Shown here piece after piece: positions 15,355 to 25,236 of a DNA stretch of 50,665 nucleotides. Made by a program: the position numbers and the translations under genes. Every line of letters begins with the position of its first letter. Position 1 is the stretch's first letter. Source of the DNA: an uncultured Eubacteriales bacterium (lineage in GTDB: Bacteria > Bacillota > Clostridia > Oscillospirales > Oscillospiraceae); contig CAKTLJ010000013.1 of the NCBI GenBank assembly GCA_934572535.1, positions 1 to 50,665 on the forward strand. The letters are read 5' to 3'. The notes below the pieces were generated by a model. The model saw only the letters and a list, made by a program, of their open reading frames with translations, searched no databases and was not told the DNA's origin.

Positions 15355-15621
15355 ATGGATCTCACCGGAAAGCATTACACTTGGTTTCAGAACCGGGCGT
15401 GCGAGTATTTTCCCTGCCACAAGGACGTGAAGGAGGAAGAGTTCAACTGCCTCTTCTGCTACTGTCCCCTGTACCGTTCGCCCAACTGCGGCGGCGGCTT
15501 CGTCCTGCGCGACGGGGTGAAGGACTGCTCCTACTGCCTGCTCCCCCACAACGGCGCGGAGAGCTTTGCCTACATCTCCGCCAAGCTCCGCGAGGAGGGG
15601 CTGTTCCGCAAGAAGAAGTGA
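15355..15621 (+). CDS. Cysteine-rich small domain protein
   Basis: An 88-residue protein of the Cys-rich small domain family: CEYFPCHKDV, FNCLFCYCPLY, NCGGGF and KDCSYCLLPHN supply at least eight cysteines, likely holding a metal or iron-sulfur centre. In Clostridia and methanogens such domains occur alone or fused to cobalamin-related enzymes; the role here is unknown. GGAGG is 9 bases before the ATG at 15355, favouring it over the ATG at 15349. Confidence 0.88.
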   Translation: MDLTGKHYTWFQNRACEYFPCHKDVKEEEFNCLFCYCPLYRSPNCGGGFVLRDGVKDCSYCLLPHNGAESFAYISAKLREEGLFRKKK

Positions 15622-15626
15622 CAAGC

Positions 15627-15656
15627 AAAACGGCGGCCGTCGGGCCGCCGTTTTTT
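15627..15656 (+). terminator. Terminator of the Cys-rich protein gene
   Basis: AAAACGGCGGCC / GGCCGCCGTTTT with a 4-nt loop and a TTTTTT end. Confidence 0.92.
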
Positions 15657-15672
15657 ACGTATCGGAAAAATA

Positions 15673-15705
15673 CCCCGGTCCGGGCAGTGGTCTGCCCGGC
15701 CGGGG
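15673..15705 (-). terminator. Terminator of the acetate transporter gene
   Basis: A GC-rich stem, CCCCGG-CCGGGCAG / CTGCCCGG-CCGGGG with one mismatch, followed on the minus strand by TATTTTTCC. Confidence 0.75.
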
Positions 15706-15747
15706 ATCTTGAGCCGGTTTCAGTTTAGTATGGTAGGGTGGGTGGGA

Positions 15748-16284
15748 TCAACCCAGCACGTGGGGGTACAGCAGGAAGAAGGAGATAAAGCCGATGGCCA
15801 GGTTGCACACGCCAGCCAGCTTGCCCAGCTTGGGGTTCTCGGTGTACCAGCCGAAGATCAGGGTGACGAGCAGGACGTCGATGACCACCAGGTCCACGCC
15901 CAGGGGCCAGACCAGGCCGTCCGCGAAGGCGCGGAGGGTGAAGAGGACGACCAGGACCAGGCCGCAGGCGAAGAAATGCGCCATGACCTTCTTGTCGCCG
16001 CCCTTCAGGAAGAAGATGCCGACCAGGACCCAGAACAGGCCGAAGAAGCCGAAGACGGTGCCCAGGTACTTGCTGTGGTCGCCGCCCGCGCTGAACAGAT
16101 ACATGCTCAGGGCCGTGTAGAGCTGGCAGACGCCGCCGAAGAGGATGGCGATCATGCCCAGAGACCGGGTGAGCTTTGCGTGGTCAGCGCCCTTGACGCC
16201 AACGCCGACTTGCTCTAAACCAAAACAGATGACCGTTGCGAACAGTCCGAATACGCCGATTGCTTCAGGATTTACAGGGAGCAT
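15748..16284 (-). CDS. Acetate uptake transporter, GPR1/FUN34/YaaH (SatP) family
   Basis: A 178-residue protein with six predicted membrane helices that moves acetate or succinate across the membrane. The N-terminal NPEAIGVFGLF is the family signature (NPxxxGLF), followed by FGGVCQLYTALSMYLF and GTVFGFFGLFWVLVGIFFL. TTAGGAGG is a strong ribosome site before the ATG. It is a single gene with its own promoter and terminator, suggesting acetate exchange in a fermentative organism. Confidence 0.92.
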   Translation of the reverse strand: MLPVNPEAIGVFGLFATVICFGLEQVGVGVKGADHAKLTRSLGMIAILFGGVCQLYTALSMYLFSAGGDHSKYLGTVFGFFGLFWVLVGIFFLKGGDKKVMAHFFACGLVLVVLFTLRAFADGLVWPLGVDLVVIDVLLVTLIFGWYTENPKLGKLAGVCNLAIGFISFFLLYPHVLG

Positions 16285-16389
16285 AGGAACCTCCTAAAAA
16301 TGATGAAAGTAATACAGAATGAAACACAATGAAACCGGAATCTGGGCTTGGCCGCGGTGAAGCCGGCCGCCCAAGCATCAATTGCCCCT

Positions 16390-16418
16390 AATGTATCGGA
16401 TTTGTGAGGAAAGGTCAA
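16390..16418 (-). promoter_or_regulatory. Promoter of the acetate transporter gene
   Basis: Minus strand: TTGACC (16418-16413), 17 bp, TACATT (16395-16390). The roughly 100-base leader and the AT-rich stretch 16420-16590 hold no recognisable gene. Confidence 0.75.
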
Positions 16419-16592
16419 TCTATTGTGAATATACAAATTCTTTGGAAAGTTTCCTAACATAAGTGAATTCAAAAGTTGAAATACAAAAAGTAAAAATAGG
16501 AATAAAATCTAATATGAAAGAGATTATTCGCTGAAAAAAGGAAAAGAACGGGAAAATCCGGAAATTTCGCAAGACCCGCCCTTGGTCGATGC

Positions 16593-16627
16593 AAAAAAAT
16601 GGCCGGGCGGCAAAGGGAGGGCCGTCC
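16593..16627 (-). terminator. Terminator of the M23 peptidase gene
   Basis: GGGCGGC and GCCGTCC (one mismatch) form the stem; a run of seven T follows on the minus strand. Confidence 0.65.
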
Positions 16628-16651
16628 GGAGAAAAAAGCGCGTCCTGCCCG

Positions 16652-18022
16652 TCAGGGCAGGCAGAGCAGGGGGTCGATGGGGTCGTTCTGCCAGCGGATC
16701 TCGAAGTGGCAGTGGGGGCCGGTGGACCGGCCGGTGGAGCCCATGAGAGCGATGGTCTGGCCCTGCTCCACCCAGTCGCCCTGGCGGGCCAGAAGCTGGG
16801 AGCAGTGGGCGTAGTAGGTGACAAAGCCGTTGCCGTGGTCCACCTTCACGAGGTTCCCGTAGCTGCCCTTGACCCCCGAAAAGCTGACCGTGCCGCTGGC
16901 GGCGGCGGAGAGCGGGGTCCCGGCGGCGTTGGCGATGTCCGCGCCGGTGTGGAAGCCGGTGGCGCCGAAGAGGCAGCGGGGGCCGAAGGGGGAGGTGATC
17001 TGCCCCGTGGTGGGCCAGGCGAAGCGGCCCTGGGCCGCGTCCACCCCTTGGGCGGTGCCGACGCCCACGATGGTGGGGGTGGGCTCGGTGAGGGTCTGGG
17101 CGGAGAGGGTCTCCCGGTCCACCTCCACGCCGCAGCGGTAGGTGACCTGGTCGGTGCGCGCCTGCTGGCCCTCGGTCCCCTCCGCCAGGGTGGCGGTCTG
17201 GCCCAGGATGAGGGTGTTCGTCTCCTGCTCCTGGACGGGCGCAGGGATGGCCTGGGTGTAGCTGACCTCCTCCACGGTCTCCACCAGGAGCAGCGGCGCG
17301 GGAGGCGCCTCCGCCCCCTCGTCCAGGGGCGCGAGGACGGCGGTCTCACGCGCCTCGGCGGGCTGGAGGAGGACCTCCGTCAGGGCGTCGGCGGAGAGGA
17401 GCTCCGTGTCCGCCGGGAGGTAGTCCAGGGAGATGTCCACCGTGCTCACCAGGCAGATCGAGCGGGTGTGCTCCGTGGTGTAGCGGGCCTTGGTCCGCGC
17501 CAGGGCCTCGGCGATCTCCCGTTCGCTCTCGCAGGCCCCCGCGGCCACGCCGTCCACCGTGAGGACGTAGGCCTCCCGGACCTGGTCCACCGTCTCCATG
17601 AGGCTGGCGGTGAGTTGGTCCGAGGTCTGGATGCTGCCCTTGGGGGCGATGGTCAGGCAGGTGTGGGTCCGCTTGCCGTAGTCGTACTGGGTGTGCAGGA
17701 TGGCCGAGACCTGCTCCTCCACCTGGGTGATCGCCTGGGCGCAGGTCTCCTCCCGGCGCACGAAGGCCAGGGGCGGCTCCCCGTCGGCGGAGACCGCGTA
17801 GCAGAGGGTGCAGGTGGAGGCCAGCACCGCCCCGGCGGCGGTGAGTCCGGTCAGGCCCAGCAGGGCTGCCGCAAGCAGCGTGCGCTTGGTGACCGGCCGC
17901 CGCCCTTGGCGCTGCTGCCGCTCCAGGTCGGCCAGCTGGCAGAAAAACTCCTCCGGGGCCGACAGGTCCTCCTGTCGGCCCGGTCCGGTGGAAAACCGGG
18001 ATGCTGTGGTGGGATGCTTCAA
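16652..18022 (-). CDS. G5 domain / M23 family peptidoglycan endopeptidase
   Basis: A 456-residue secreted or membrane-anchored cell-wall hydrolase. A cytoplasmic N-terminus (about 45 residues) is followed by one membrane helix (LLAAALLGLTGLTAAGAVLA), a long exported linker region, a G5-like domain (about 240-330) and a C-terminal M23 domain. The zinc ligands are visible: HTGAD (HxxxD) and HCHFE (HxH). Such enzymes cut peptide cross-links in peptidoglycan. No ATG exists near the start; the frame begins with TTG at 18022, about 8 bases after AAGGAG. An XRE-type regulator is transcribed divergently. Confidence 0.88.
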   Translation of the reverse strand: MKHPTTASRFSTGPGRQEDLSAPEEFFCQLADLERQQRQGRRPVTKRTLLAAALLGLTGLTAAGAVLASTCTLCYAVSADGEPPLAFVRREETCAQAITQVEEQVSAILHTQYDYGKRTHTCLTIAPKGSIQTSDQLTASLMETVDQVREAYVLTVDGVAAGACESEREIAEALARTKARYTTEHTRSICLVSTVDISLDYLPADTELLSADALTEVLLQPAEARETAVLAPLDEGAEAPPAPLLLVETVEEVSYTQAIPAPVQEQETNTLILGQTATLAEGTEGQQARTDQVTYRCGVEVDRETLSAQTLTEPTPTIVGVGTAQGVDAAQGRFAWPTTGQITSPFGPRCLFGATGFHTGADIANAAGTPLSAAASGTVSFSGVKGSYGNLVKVDHGNGFVTYYAHCSQLLARQGDWVEQGQTIALMGSTGRSTGPHCHFEIRWQNDPIDPLLCLP

Positions 18023-18088
18023 ATGGCTCGCTCCTTTCCGCGTGGTGGTAAAAAAGAAACAAAACAGTTACAAAGTGATGACAGAAAA

Positions 18089-18118
18089 AGGATACGCCGG
18101 GGGTGTGCGGGCCGTCAA
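18089..18118 (-). promoter_or_regulatory. Promoter of the M23 peptidase gene
   Basis: Minus strand: TTGACG (18118-18113), 18 bp, TATCCT (18094-18089). Confidence 0.6.
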
Positions 18119-18204
18119 GGGGTTGCTTTTGGGACATTTTGCCCCCTAGGTCCCCTTTGGGCGGAAGGCTGTCGAGGCGGTCAAAAAAATTCTTTCGAGA
18201 GGCC

Positions 18205-18233
18205 TTTACAGGGGGTATTTCAGACGATATAAT
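18205..18233 (+). promoter_or_regulatory. Promoter of the XRE regulator gene
   Basis: TTTACA (18205-18210), exactly 17 bp, and a consensus TATAAT (18228-18233). Confidence 0.85.
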
Positions 18234-18309
18234 AATACAGCTTGTTAAAAACAGAGAGACAACGAGAAGGCCGCCGCGCGGGCAGCGCGGGGGCAAGAGG
18301 AGTGATCGA

Positions 18310-18705
18310 ATGAATGTCATGTTCTCCCAGGCGCTGTCCCATCTGCGCCACGAGAAGGGGATCAGTCAGCGGCTGGCCGCCCAGGAGCTGGGCGTCTCCC
18401 AGGCCCTGCTGTCCCACTATGAAAACGGCATCCGGGAGCCGGGGCTGGCCTTTGTGGTGAAGGCCTGCGACTACTACCAGGTCTCCGCCGACTACCTGCT
18501 GGGCCGGACCGGCATCCGCGCCGGGGGCGTGAGCCTGGCGGGCGGCGGGCAGGCGGACCCGGCCGCCCTTATGCGCGCGGCGGATCTGCTCAGTCAGGTC
18601 TGCGTGGGCCTGTGCCAGAAGGAGCCGGACCTGGGCCTGATGTTCCGCCACCTGGCCGCCCAGCTGAACAAGGACCTGGGCAAGACCCGGCCCAAGGAGG
18701 ATTGA
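18310..18705 (+). CDS. XRE family transcriptional regulator
   Basis: A 131-residue protein. The N-terminal 65 residues are a Cro/C1 helix-turn-helix ([49 protein letters not shown]) of the type close to SinR-like regulators. The C-terminal part is helical and probably mediates oligomerisation. AGAGGAG lies 7 bases before the ATG at 18310. It is divergent from the M23 hydrolase and upstream of lepA, so it may control the shared region; no clear operator palindrome was seen. Confidence 0.88.
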   Translation: MNVMFSQALSHLRHEKGISQRLAAQELGVSQALLSHYENGIREPGLAFVVKACDYYQVSADYLLGRTGIRAGGVSLAGGGQADPAALMRAADLLSQVCVGLCQKEPDLGLMFRHLAAQLNKDLGKTRPKED

Positions 18706-18788
18706 CCCCAAGCGCCCCCTGCGGCCCCGCCCGCCCGCCGCGGCGGGGGGACCGTCTGCATAAACTTCCCCGAAGGAGGAACGCAACT

Positions 18789-20594
<1,806 letters not shown>

Positions 20595-20673
20595 CCCGGC
20601 GCGCGCGGTCCGCTCTCCGGGCAGGTCGTCCCCTGCGGCCGGACTCTTGTGGAAAACGATATCTAATCGGCGG

Positions 20674-20703
20674 AAAAGCTCTCCCTTTTTTGGGAGGGCT
20701 TTT
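20674..20703 (+). terminator. Terminator of lepA
   Basis: AAAAGC-CTCCC / GGGAG-GCTTTT with one internal mismatch and a T-rich loop, about 80 bases after the lepA stop. Confidence 0.8.
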
Positions 20704-20725
20704 CGCCATTCCCGTGGAAAAACCC

Positions 20726-20754
20726 GTGAAAAATCCTCTGAAATATGCTACAAT
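20726..20754 (+). promoter_or_regulatory. Promoter of the HD-domain gene and downstream run
   Basis: A weak -35 GTGAAA (20726-20731), 17 bp, and a good TACAAT (20749-20754). Confidence 0.55.
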
Positions 20755-20806
20755 AAACTATTCCGTGCGGCGCTTCGCCGCAGAGCAATGAGGGAGGCGT
20801 TCCGCT

Positions 20807-21391
20807 ATGTCGGCCAAAGAGGAATTTATTGAGATCTTTCGGGAGAATGTCCACCGGGAGGGTGCGGAAGCCCTGCTGGACTACCTGACGAACAAGAGCG
20901 ACTTTTTCACCGCGCCCGCCTCGGCCCGCTACCACGGGGCCTACGCCGGCGGCCTGTGTGAGCACAGCCTCAATGTATACCACTGCCTGAACGATTACCT
21001 GGCCAGAGAGCGGGTCACCGACCTCTACGGCCTGGAATACAGCCCCGAGTCCATCGCCCTGGTCTCCCTGCTCCATGACGTGTGCAAGATCGGCTGCTAC
21101 AAGCCCGGCACCCGCAACGTGAAGGGGGAGGACGGCCGCTGGACCCAGGTCCCCACCTTCCACTTCGAGGACCCCCTTCCCTACGGCCACGGGGAAAAGT
21201 CCGTCTATGTGGTCAACGGCTTCGTCCGTCTGACCCGGGAGGAGGCCATGGCCATCCGCTGGCACATGGGCTTCTCCGGCACCGAAGACAACCGGCTCGT
21301 TGGCCGGGCCTTTGTAAAATACCCCCTCGCCTTCGCCCTGTCCGTGGCCGACATGGAGGCGACCTACTTCCTGGAGGAAGAGGCACATTGA
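20807..21391 (+). CDS. HD-domain phosphohydrolase
   Basis: A 194-residue HD superfamily protein. Metal ligands are visible in GGLCEHSLNVYHC (first His) and LVSLLHDVCKIGCY (HD), with later conserved IRWHMGF. Such small HD proteins hydrolyse phosphoester bonds, often in nucleotides; the substrate is unknown. The ATG at 20807 follows GGGAGG. It is the first of a long same-strand series. Confidence 0.85.
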   Translation: MSAKEEFIEIFRENVHREGAEALLDYLTNKSDFFTAPASARYHGAYAGGLCEHSLNVYHCLNDYLARERVTDLYGLEYSPESIALVSLLHDVCKIGCYKPGTRNVKGEDGRWTQVPTFHFEDPLPYGHGEKSVYVVNGFVRLTREEAMAIRWHMGFSGTEDNRLVGRAFVKYPLAFALSVADMEATYFLEEEAH

Positions 21392-21478
21392 TACCATCCC
21401 TTCCCGCGCGGCCCCGCCCGGTGACCCGGGCGCGGGCCTCATTCCGGCGGGAAGAAGCAAGAAAGGACCAATCCAACC

Positions 21479-23281
21479 ATGAAGAGCTTTCAATCTCTTG
21501 GGATCCGGGCGCCCATCCTGTCAGCCCTGACGGACTGCGGGTATGAGACGCCCACGCTCATCCAAGAAAAGGCCATCCCGGCGGGTCTTGCCGGCCGGGA
21601 TGTGCTGGGCAGCGCCCAGACGGGCACGGGCAAGACCTGCGCCTTTGGCGTGCCCATTTTGCAGCGGCTGGCCAAGGGCGGGCGGAAGAAGGGCGTCCGC
21701 GCCCTCATCCTCACCCCCACCCGGGAGCTGGCCATTCAGATCGACGAAAACCTAAAGGCCTATGGCAAGAACCTGCCCCTCGCCGAGGCCGTCATCTTCG
21801 GCGGCGTGGGCCAGGCCCCCCAGGTGGAGCAGCTGAAGAAGGGGGTGGACGTCCTCACCGCCACCCCCGGCCGCCTGCTGGACCTGTCCGGCCAGGGGCT
21901 GCTGGACCTGTCCGCCGTGGAGATCTTCGTCCTGGACGAGGCCGACCGGATGCTGGACATGGGCTTTATCCACGACGTACGCAAGGTCATCCGCCTCCTG
22001 CCGGAGCAGAAGCAGACCATGTTCTTCTCGGCGACCCTGCCCCCGGAGATCCTGGAGCTGGTGGACACCCTCCTCCACGACCCGGTGAAGGTGGCCGCCG
22101 CCCCCGTCTCCTCCCCGGTGGAGGTCATCCGCCAGGAGGTCTGCCTGGTGGACCGGCGCAACAAGACCGACCTGCTCGTCCAGCTCATCGAGGAGGAGCA
22201 GGTGAAAAACGCCCTCGTCTTCACCCGCACCAAGCACGGGGCCGACAAGGTGGCCCGGGACCTGGGGCGGCGGGGCGTCACCGCCGCCGCCATCCACGGC
22301 AACAAGTCCCAGACGGCCCGCCAGGAGAGCCTGCGGAAGTTCAAGGCCGGGGAGATCCGGGTGCTGGTGGCCACCGACATCGCCGCCCGCGGCCTGGACA
22401 TCGAGGAACTCTCCCACGTGTTCAACTACAACCTCTCCGAGGTCCCCGAGACCTACGTCCACCGCATCGGCCGCACCGGCCGGGCCGGGCATGGGGGCAC
22501 GGCCATCTCCTTCTGCGACTACGGGGAGCTGCCCATGCTCAAGGACATTGAGAAGCTGCTGAAAAAGCCCATCCCCCGCCGGGAGCACGGCTTCCCCATG
22601 GAGGTCTTCGAGGCCCCCAAGGACGCCAAGGGCCGCCCGGTGAACGCCGAGGACGCCGAGGCCCGCCAGGCCGCCCGGGAGAAGCACACCGCCCGGAAAA
22701 AGCAGGCGGCGGAGAAGGGCGAGCAGGCCCCCGCCCAGGCGGGCAAGAAAAAGAAGCAGGCCAAGCCGCCGGAGCCAGCCCCCGAAAAGCAGGCGGCGGC
22801 GCGGCGGACCTTCCCCCACGGCAAGCAGAACCGGGGCGACCTGCAAGCCTTCCTGGACGCCCAGCCCAAGGAGGAGGCCGCCGTCTTCGTGCCGCACCGG
22901 GACCCCCTGGAAGGGGAGGTCATCATGGACGCGACCGCCCGGATGCTGGCGGCCAAGCCCGTCTATCACTACTACAAGCCGCCCAAGCCCGCCCAGGGGA
23001 AGCCCGGCCGGGACAAGGCGAAGAAGGAGGGGCGCCGGGGCGCGCCCAAGCCCAAGGAGAGGAAGGCCCCCGCCGTGGAGAAGTCCCCGGCCGCCTCCCG
23101 GTCGGCCCAGTCCCGCCAGGCCCCCAAGAAGGGCATCCCCGCCCCCCTCAAGCCGGGCAAGAAGCGCAGCGACCGGGGCCGGGGCCGCATCCCGCCCAGG
23201 GTGGACGTCCCGCAGAGCCGACAGAAGGACTCCACCGAGCAAAAGAGCCTCATGAAGCCCTTCTATATCAGCCATGATTAA
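21479..23281 (+). CDS. DEAD-box RNA helicase with long basic C-terminal tail
   Basis: A 600-residue ATP-dependent RNA helicase, RhlE/CshA-like. Motifs in order: Q motif (TPTLIQEKAIP, near 25), AQTGTGKT (I), PTRELA (Ia), TPGRLLD, DEAD (II), SATLP (III), RGLDIEEL and HRIGRTGRAG (VI). The helicase core ends near residue 375. The remaining about 225 residues are rich in Lys, Arg, Ala and Pro without known fold, likely an RNA-binding tail. Its stop overlaps the phosphoesterase start by 8 bases. It probably remodels ribosomal or structured mRNA. Confidence 0.93.
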   Translation: MKSFQSLGIRAPILSALTDCGYETPTLIQEKAIPAGLAGRDVLGSAQTGTGKTCAFGVPILQRLAKGGRKKGVRALILTPTRELAIQIDENLKAYGKNLPLAEAVIFGGVGQAPQVEQLKKGVDVLTATPGRLLDLSGQGLLDLSAVEIFVLDEADRMLDMGFIHDVRKVIRLLPEQKQTMFFSATLPPEILELVDTLLHDPVKVAAAPVSSPVEVIRQEVCLVDRRNKTDLLVQLIEEEQVKNALVFTRTKHGADKVARDLGRRGVTAAAIHGNKSQTARQESLRKFKAGEIRVLVATDIAARGLDIEELSHVFNYNLSEVPETYVHRIGRTGRAGHGGTAISFCDYGELPMLKDIEKLLKKPIPRREHGFPMEVFEAPKDAKGRPVNAEDAEARQAAREKHTARKKQAAEKGEQAPAQAGKKKKQAKPPEPAPEKQAAARRTFPHGKQNRGDLQAFLDAQPKEEAAVFVPHRDPLEGEVIMDATARMLAAKPVYHYYKPPKPAQGKPGRDKAKKEGRRGAPKPKERKAPAVEKSPAASRSAQSRQAPKKGIPAPLKPGKKRSDRGRGRIPPRVDVPQSRQKDSTEQKSLMKPFYISHD

Positions 23282-24155
23282 AGAGAGCGACTGGAACGAG
23301 CGCTGCGCCGCCGGGGCAACGCGGCGGACGCGCCGCCGCCGGAGCCGCGTCCGCCGGTTTTTCACGGCCGTTGTGGTCCTGGCCCTCCTGGCCGGGTGGT
23401 TTTACTGGCAGCAGAACGGCCTGTCCACCGAGACCATCGTGGTGGACAGCGCCCCCGACGGCTTTGCCGGGTACCGCATCGCCCTGATCTCCGACCTCCA
23501 CGCCAAGCAGTTCGGGGAGAACAACGAGCGGCTCCTCCGCTTCGTGGAGGGGCTGGAGCCGGACCTCATCGCCATCACGGGCGATATCCTCCACGCGCCA
23601 TCCCAGATGGCCATGGTCCCCGCCGTGGCGAAGGGCCTGGCGGCCATCGCCCCCACCTATTACGTCACCGGCAACCACGAGTGGGCCGCCGGGGTGGTGC
23701 AGGAGCTGGAGCCGCTGCTGGAGCGCTGCGGGGTCCGGGTCCTGTCCAACGCCTACGTCATGCTGGAGCGAAACGGCGCGCGGCTGGCCCTGCTGGGCGC
23801 GGAGGACAGCAACGGCTACGCCGACCAGAAGACCGTGCGGGAGCTGTCCGACGAGGTCCGCCGGGCGCAGGGGGACGTGTATCAGCTCCTCCTGAGCCAC
23901 CGGAACACGCGCTATGAGGAATACGCCGCCGCCGGGGTGGACCTGACCCTGTCCGGCCACGCCCACGGGGGCCTGATCCGCCTGCCGGGCACCGACGGCC
24001 TCATCGGCCCCCGGCTGGACCTGCTGCCCGACTACACGGCGGGGCTTTACAAGCTGTCCCGGGGGGAGATGGTGGTCTCCCGGGGTCTGGGCAACCAGTT
24101 CCCCGCCTTCCGGCTGTTTGACCGGCCGGACGTGCCGCTGGTGGTGCTGGAGTAA
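23274..24155 (+). CDS. Membrane-anchored metallophosphoesterase
   Basis: A 293-residue calcineurin-like phosphoesterase. An Arg-rich cytoplasmic N-terminus (TRRTRRRRSRVRR) leads into one membrane helix (FFTAVVVLALLAGWFYW), placing the catalytic domain outside. Metal motifs: SDLHAKQFGEN, ITGDILH, VTGNHEW, and SGHAHGG. Members of this YkuE-like group may act on lipid pyrophosphates such as UDP-diacylglucosamine; that is inference. It overlaps the helicase gene by 8 bases. Confidence 0.9.
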   Translation: MIKESDWNERCAAGATRRTRRRRSRVRRFFTAVVVLALLAGWFYWQQNGLSTETIVVDSAPDGFAGYRIALISDLHAKQFGENNERLLRFVEGLEPDLIAITGDILHAPSQMAMVPAVAKGLAAIAPTYYVTGNHEWAAGVVQELEPLLERCGVRVLSNAYVMLERNGARLALLGAEDSNGYADQKTVRELSDEVRRAQGDVYQLLLSHRNTRYEEYAAAGVDLTLSGHAHGGLIRLPGTDGLIGPRLDLLPDYTAGLYKLSRGEMVVSRGLGNQFPAFRLFDRPDVPLVVLE

Positions 24156-24184
24156 CGAAACGAGAGTAGAAAGAAGTCCTAGCC

Positions 24185-24898
24185 ATGAACCGCAAGCAGT
24201 TTTTCCGGGGGCTTCGCACAGGCGTCCCCATTTCCCTGGGCTACCTGGCGGTGTCCTTCACCCTGGGCATCACCGCGAAAAACGCGGGCCTGACCGCCGT
24301 GCAGGCGACCCTCACCAGCCTGCTGGTGAACGCCTCGGCGGGGCAGTACGCCGCCTTCACCTGCATGGCCGCCATGAGCAGCTATCTGGAGACCGCGCTC
24401 ATCGTGGGCGTGACCAACGCCCGCTACATCCTCATGTCCTGCGCCCTGAGCCAGAAGCTGCCCGCCAGCGCCAGGCTGTGGCACCGGCTGGTCATCGGCT
24501 TCAACGTCAACGACGAGATCTTCGGCATGGCCATTGCCGAGGAGGATAAGCTCAACCCCTATTACTACTTCGGCATGATGGCCGTCGCCATGCCCGGCTG
24601 GGCCTTGGGGACCTTTTTGGGGACCTCCGTGGGCAACATCCTGCCGGGCAGCGTGGTCAGCGCCCTGAGCGTGGGCCTGTACGGCATGTTTTTGGCGGTC
24701 ATCATCCCCGCCTCCAGGAAGAGCAAGGTCATCCTGGGGGTGGTGGTCCTGTCCATGGCGGCCAGCTGCGCGCTGACCGTCCTCCCCCTGACGGCTACCA
24801 TCGCCGCGGGGACCCGGACCATCCTCATCACGGTGGTCCTCTCCGCCCTGGCGGCGGTCCTGTTCCCGGTAAAGGAGGCGGAAGAAGCCGATGCGTGA
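24185..24898 (+). CDS. azlC: AzlC family branched-chain amino acid exporter subunit
   Basis: A 237-residue membrane protein that with AzlD exports branched-chain amino acids or their analogues. Seen: FFRGLRTGVPISLGYLAVSFTLGITA at the start and the family block LVNASAGQYAAFTCMA and GVTNARYILMSCALSQKL. It lies 29 bases after the phosphoesterase and overlaps azlD by 8 bases, the standard AzlCD arrangement. Confidence 0.93.
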   Translation: MNRKQFFRGLRTGVPISLGYLAVSFTLGITAKNAGLTAVQATLTSLLVNASAGQYAAFTCMAAMSSYLETALIVGVTNARYILMSCALSQKLPASARLWHRLVIGFNVNDEIFGMAIAEEDKLNPYYYFGMMAVAMPGWALGTFLGTSVGNILPGSVVSALSVGLYGMFLAVIIPASRKSKVILGVVVLSMAASCALTVLPLTATIAAGTRTILITVVLSALAAVLFPVKEAEEADA

Positions 24899-25196
24899 CC
24901 TGTATCTCTACATCGCCGTGGTGGCCCTGGTGACCTATGCCATCCGGGTGCTGCCCCTGACCCTCATCCAGAAGGAGATCAAGAACAAGTTCATCCGCTC
25001 CTTCCTCTACTACGTCCCCTACGTGACCCTGGCGGCCATGACCTTCCCCGCCATCGTCACCGCCACCGACAGCATCTGGTCGGGCATCGCCGCCCTGGTG
25101 GTGGGCGTCCTGGTGGCCTGGTTCAGCGGGAACCTCTTCCTGGTGGCCATCTCCGCCTGCTCGGTGGTCTTTTTGGTGGAGCTGCTGCTCCTCTGA
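24891..25196 (+). CDS. azlD: AzlD family branched-chain amino acid exporter subunit
   Basis: A 101-residue protein with four membrane helices, beginning LYLYIAVVALVTYAIRVLPLT with the AzlD YxxRxLP pattern, then FLYYVPYVTLAAMTFPAI. It overlaps the end of azlC, consistent with making the two subunits together. Confidence 0.92.
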   Translation: MRDLYLYIAVVALVTYAIRVLPLTLIQKEIKNKFIRSFLYYVPYVTLAAMTFPAIVTATDSIWSGIAALVVGVLVAWFSGNLFLVAISACSVVFLVELLLL

Positions 25197-25236
25197 CCGG
25201 GGACAAGAACAACGCTTTGACAGGGAGAGATGAACT

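Noticed and set aside
16589..18232. A 547-codon plus-strand open frame opposite the M23 peptidase
   Set aside because: A shadow frame; the minus strand has G5 and M23 motifs.
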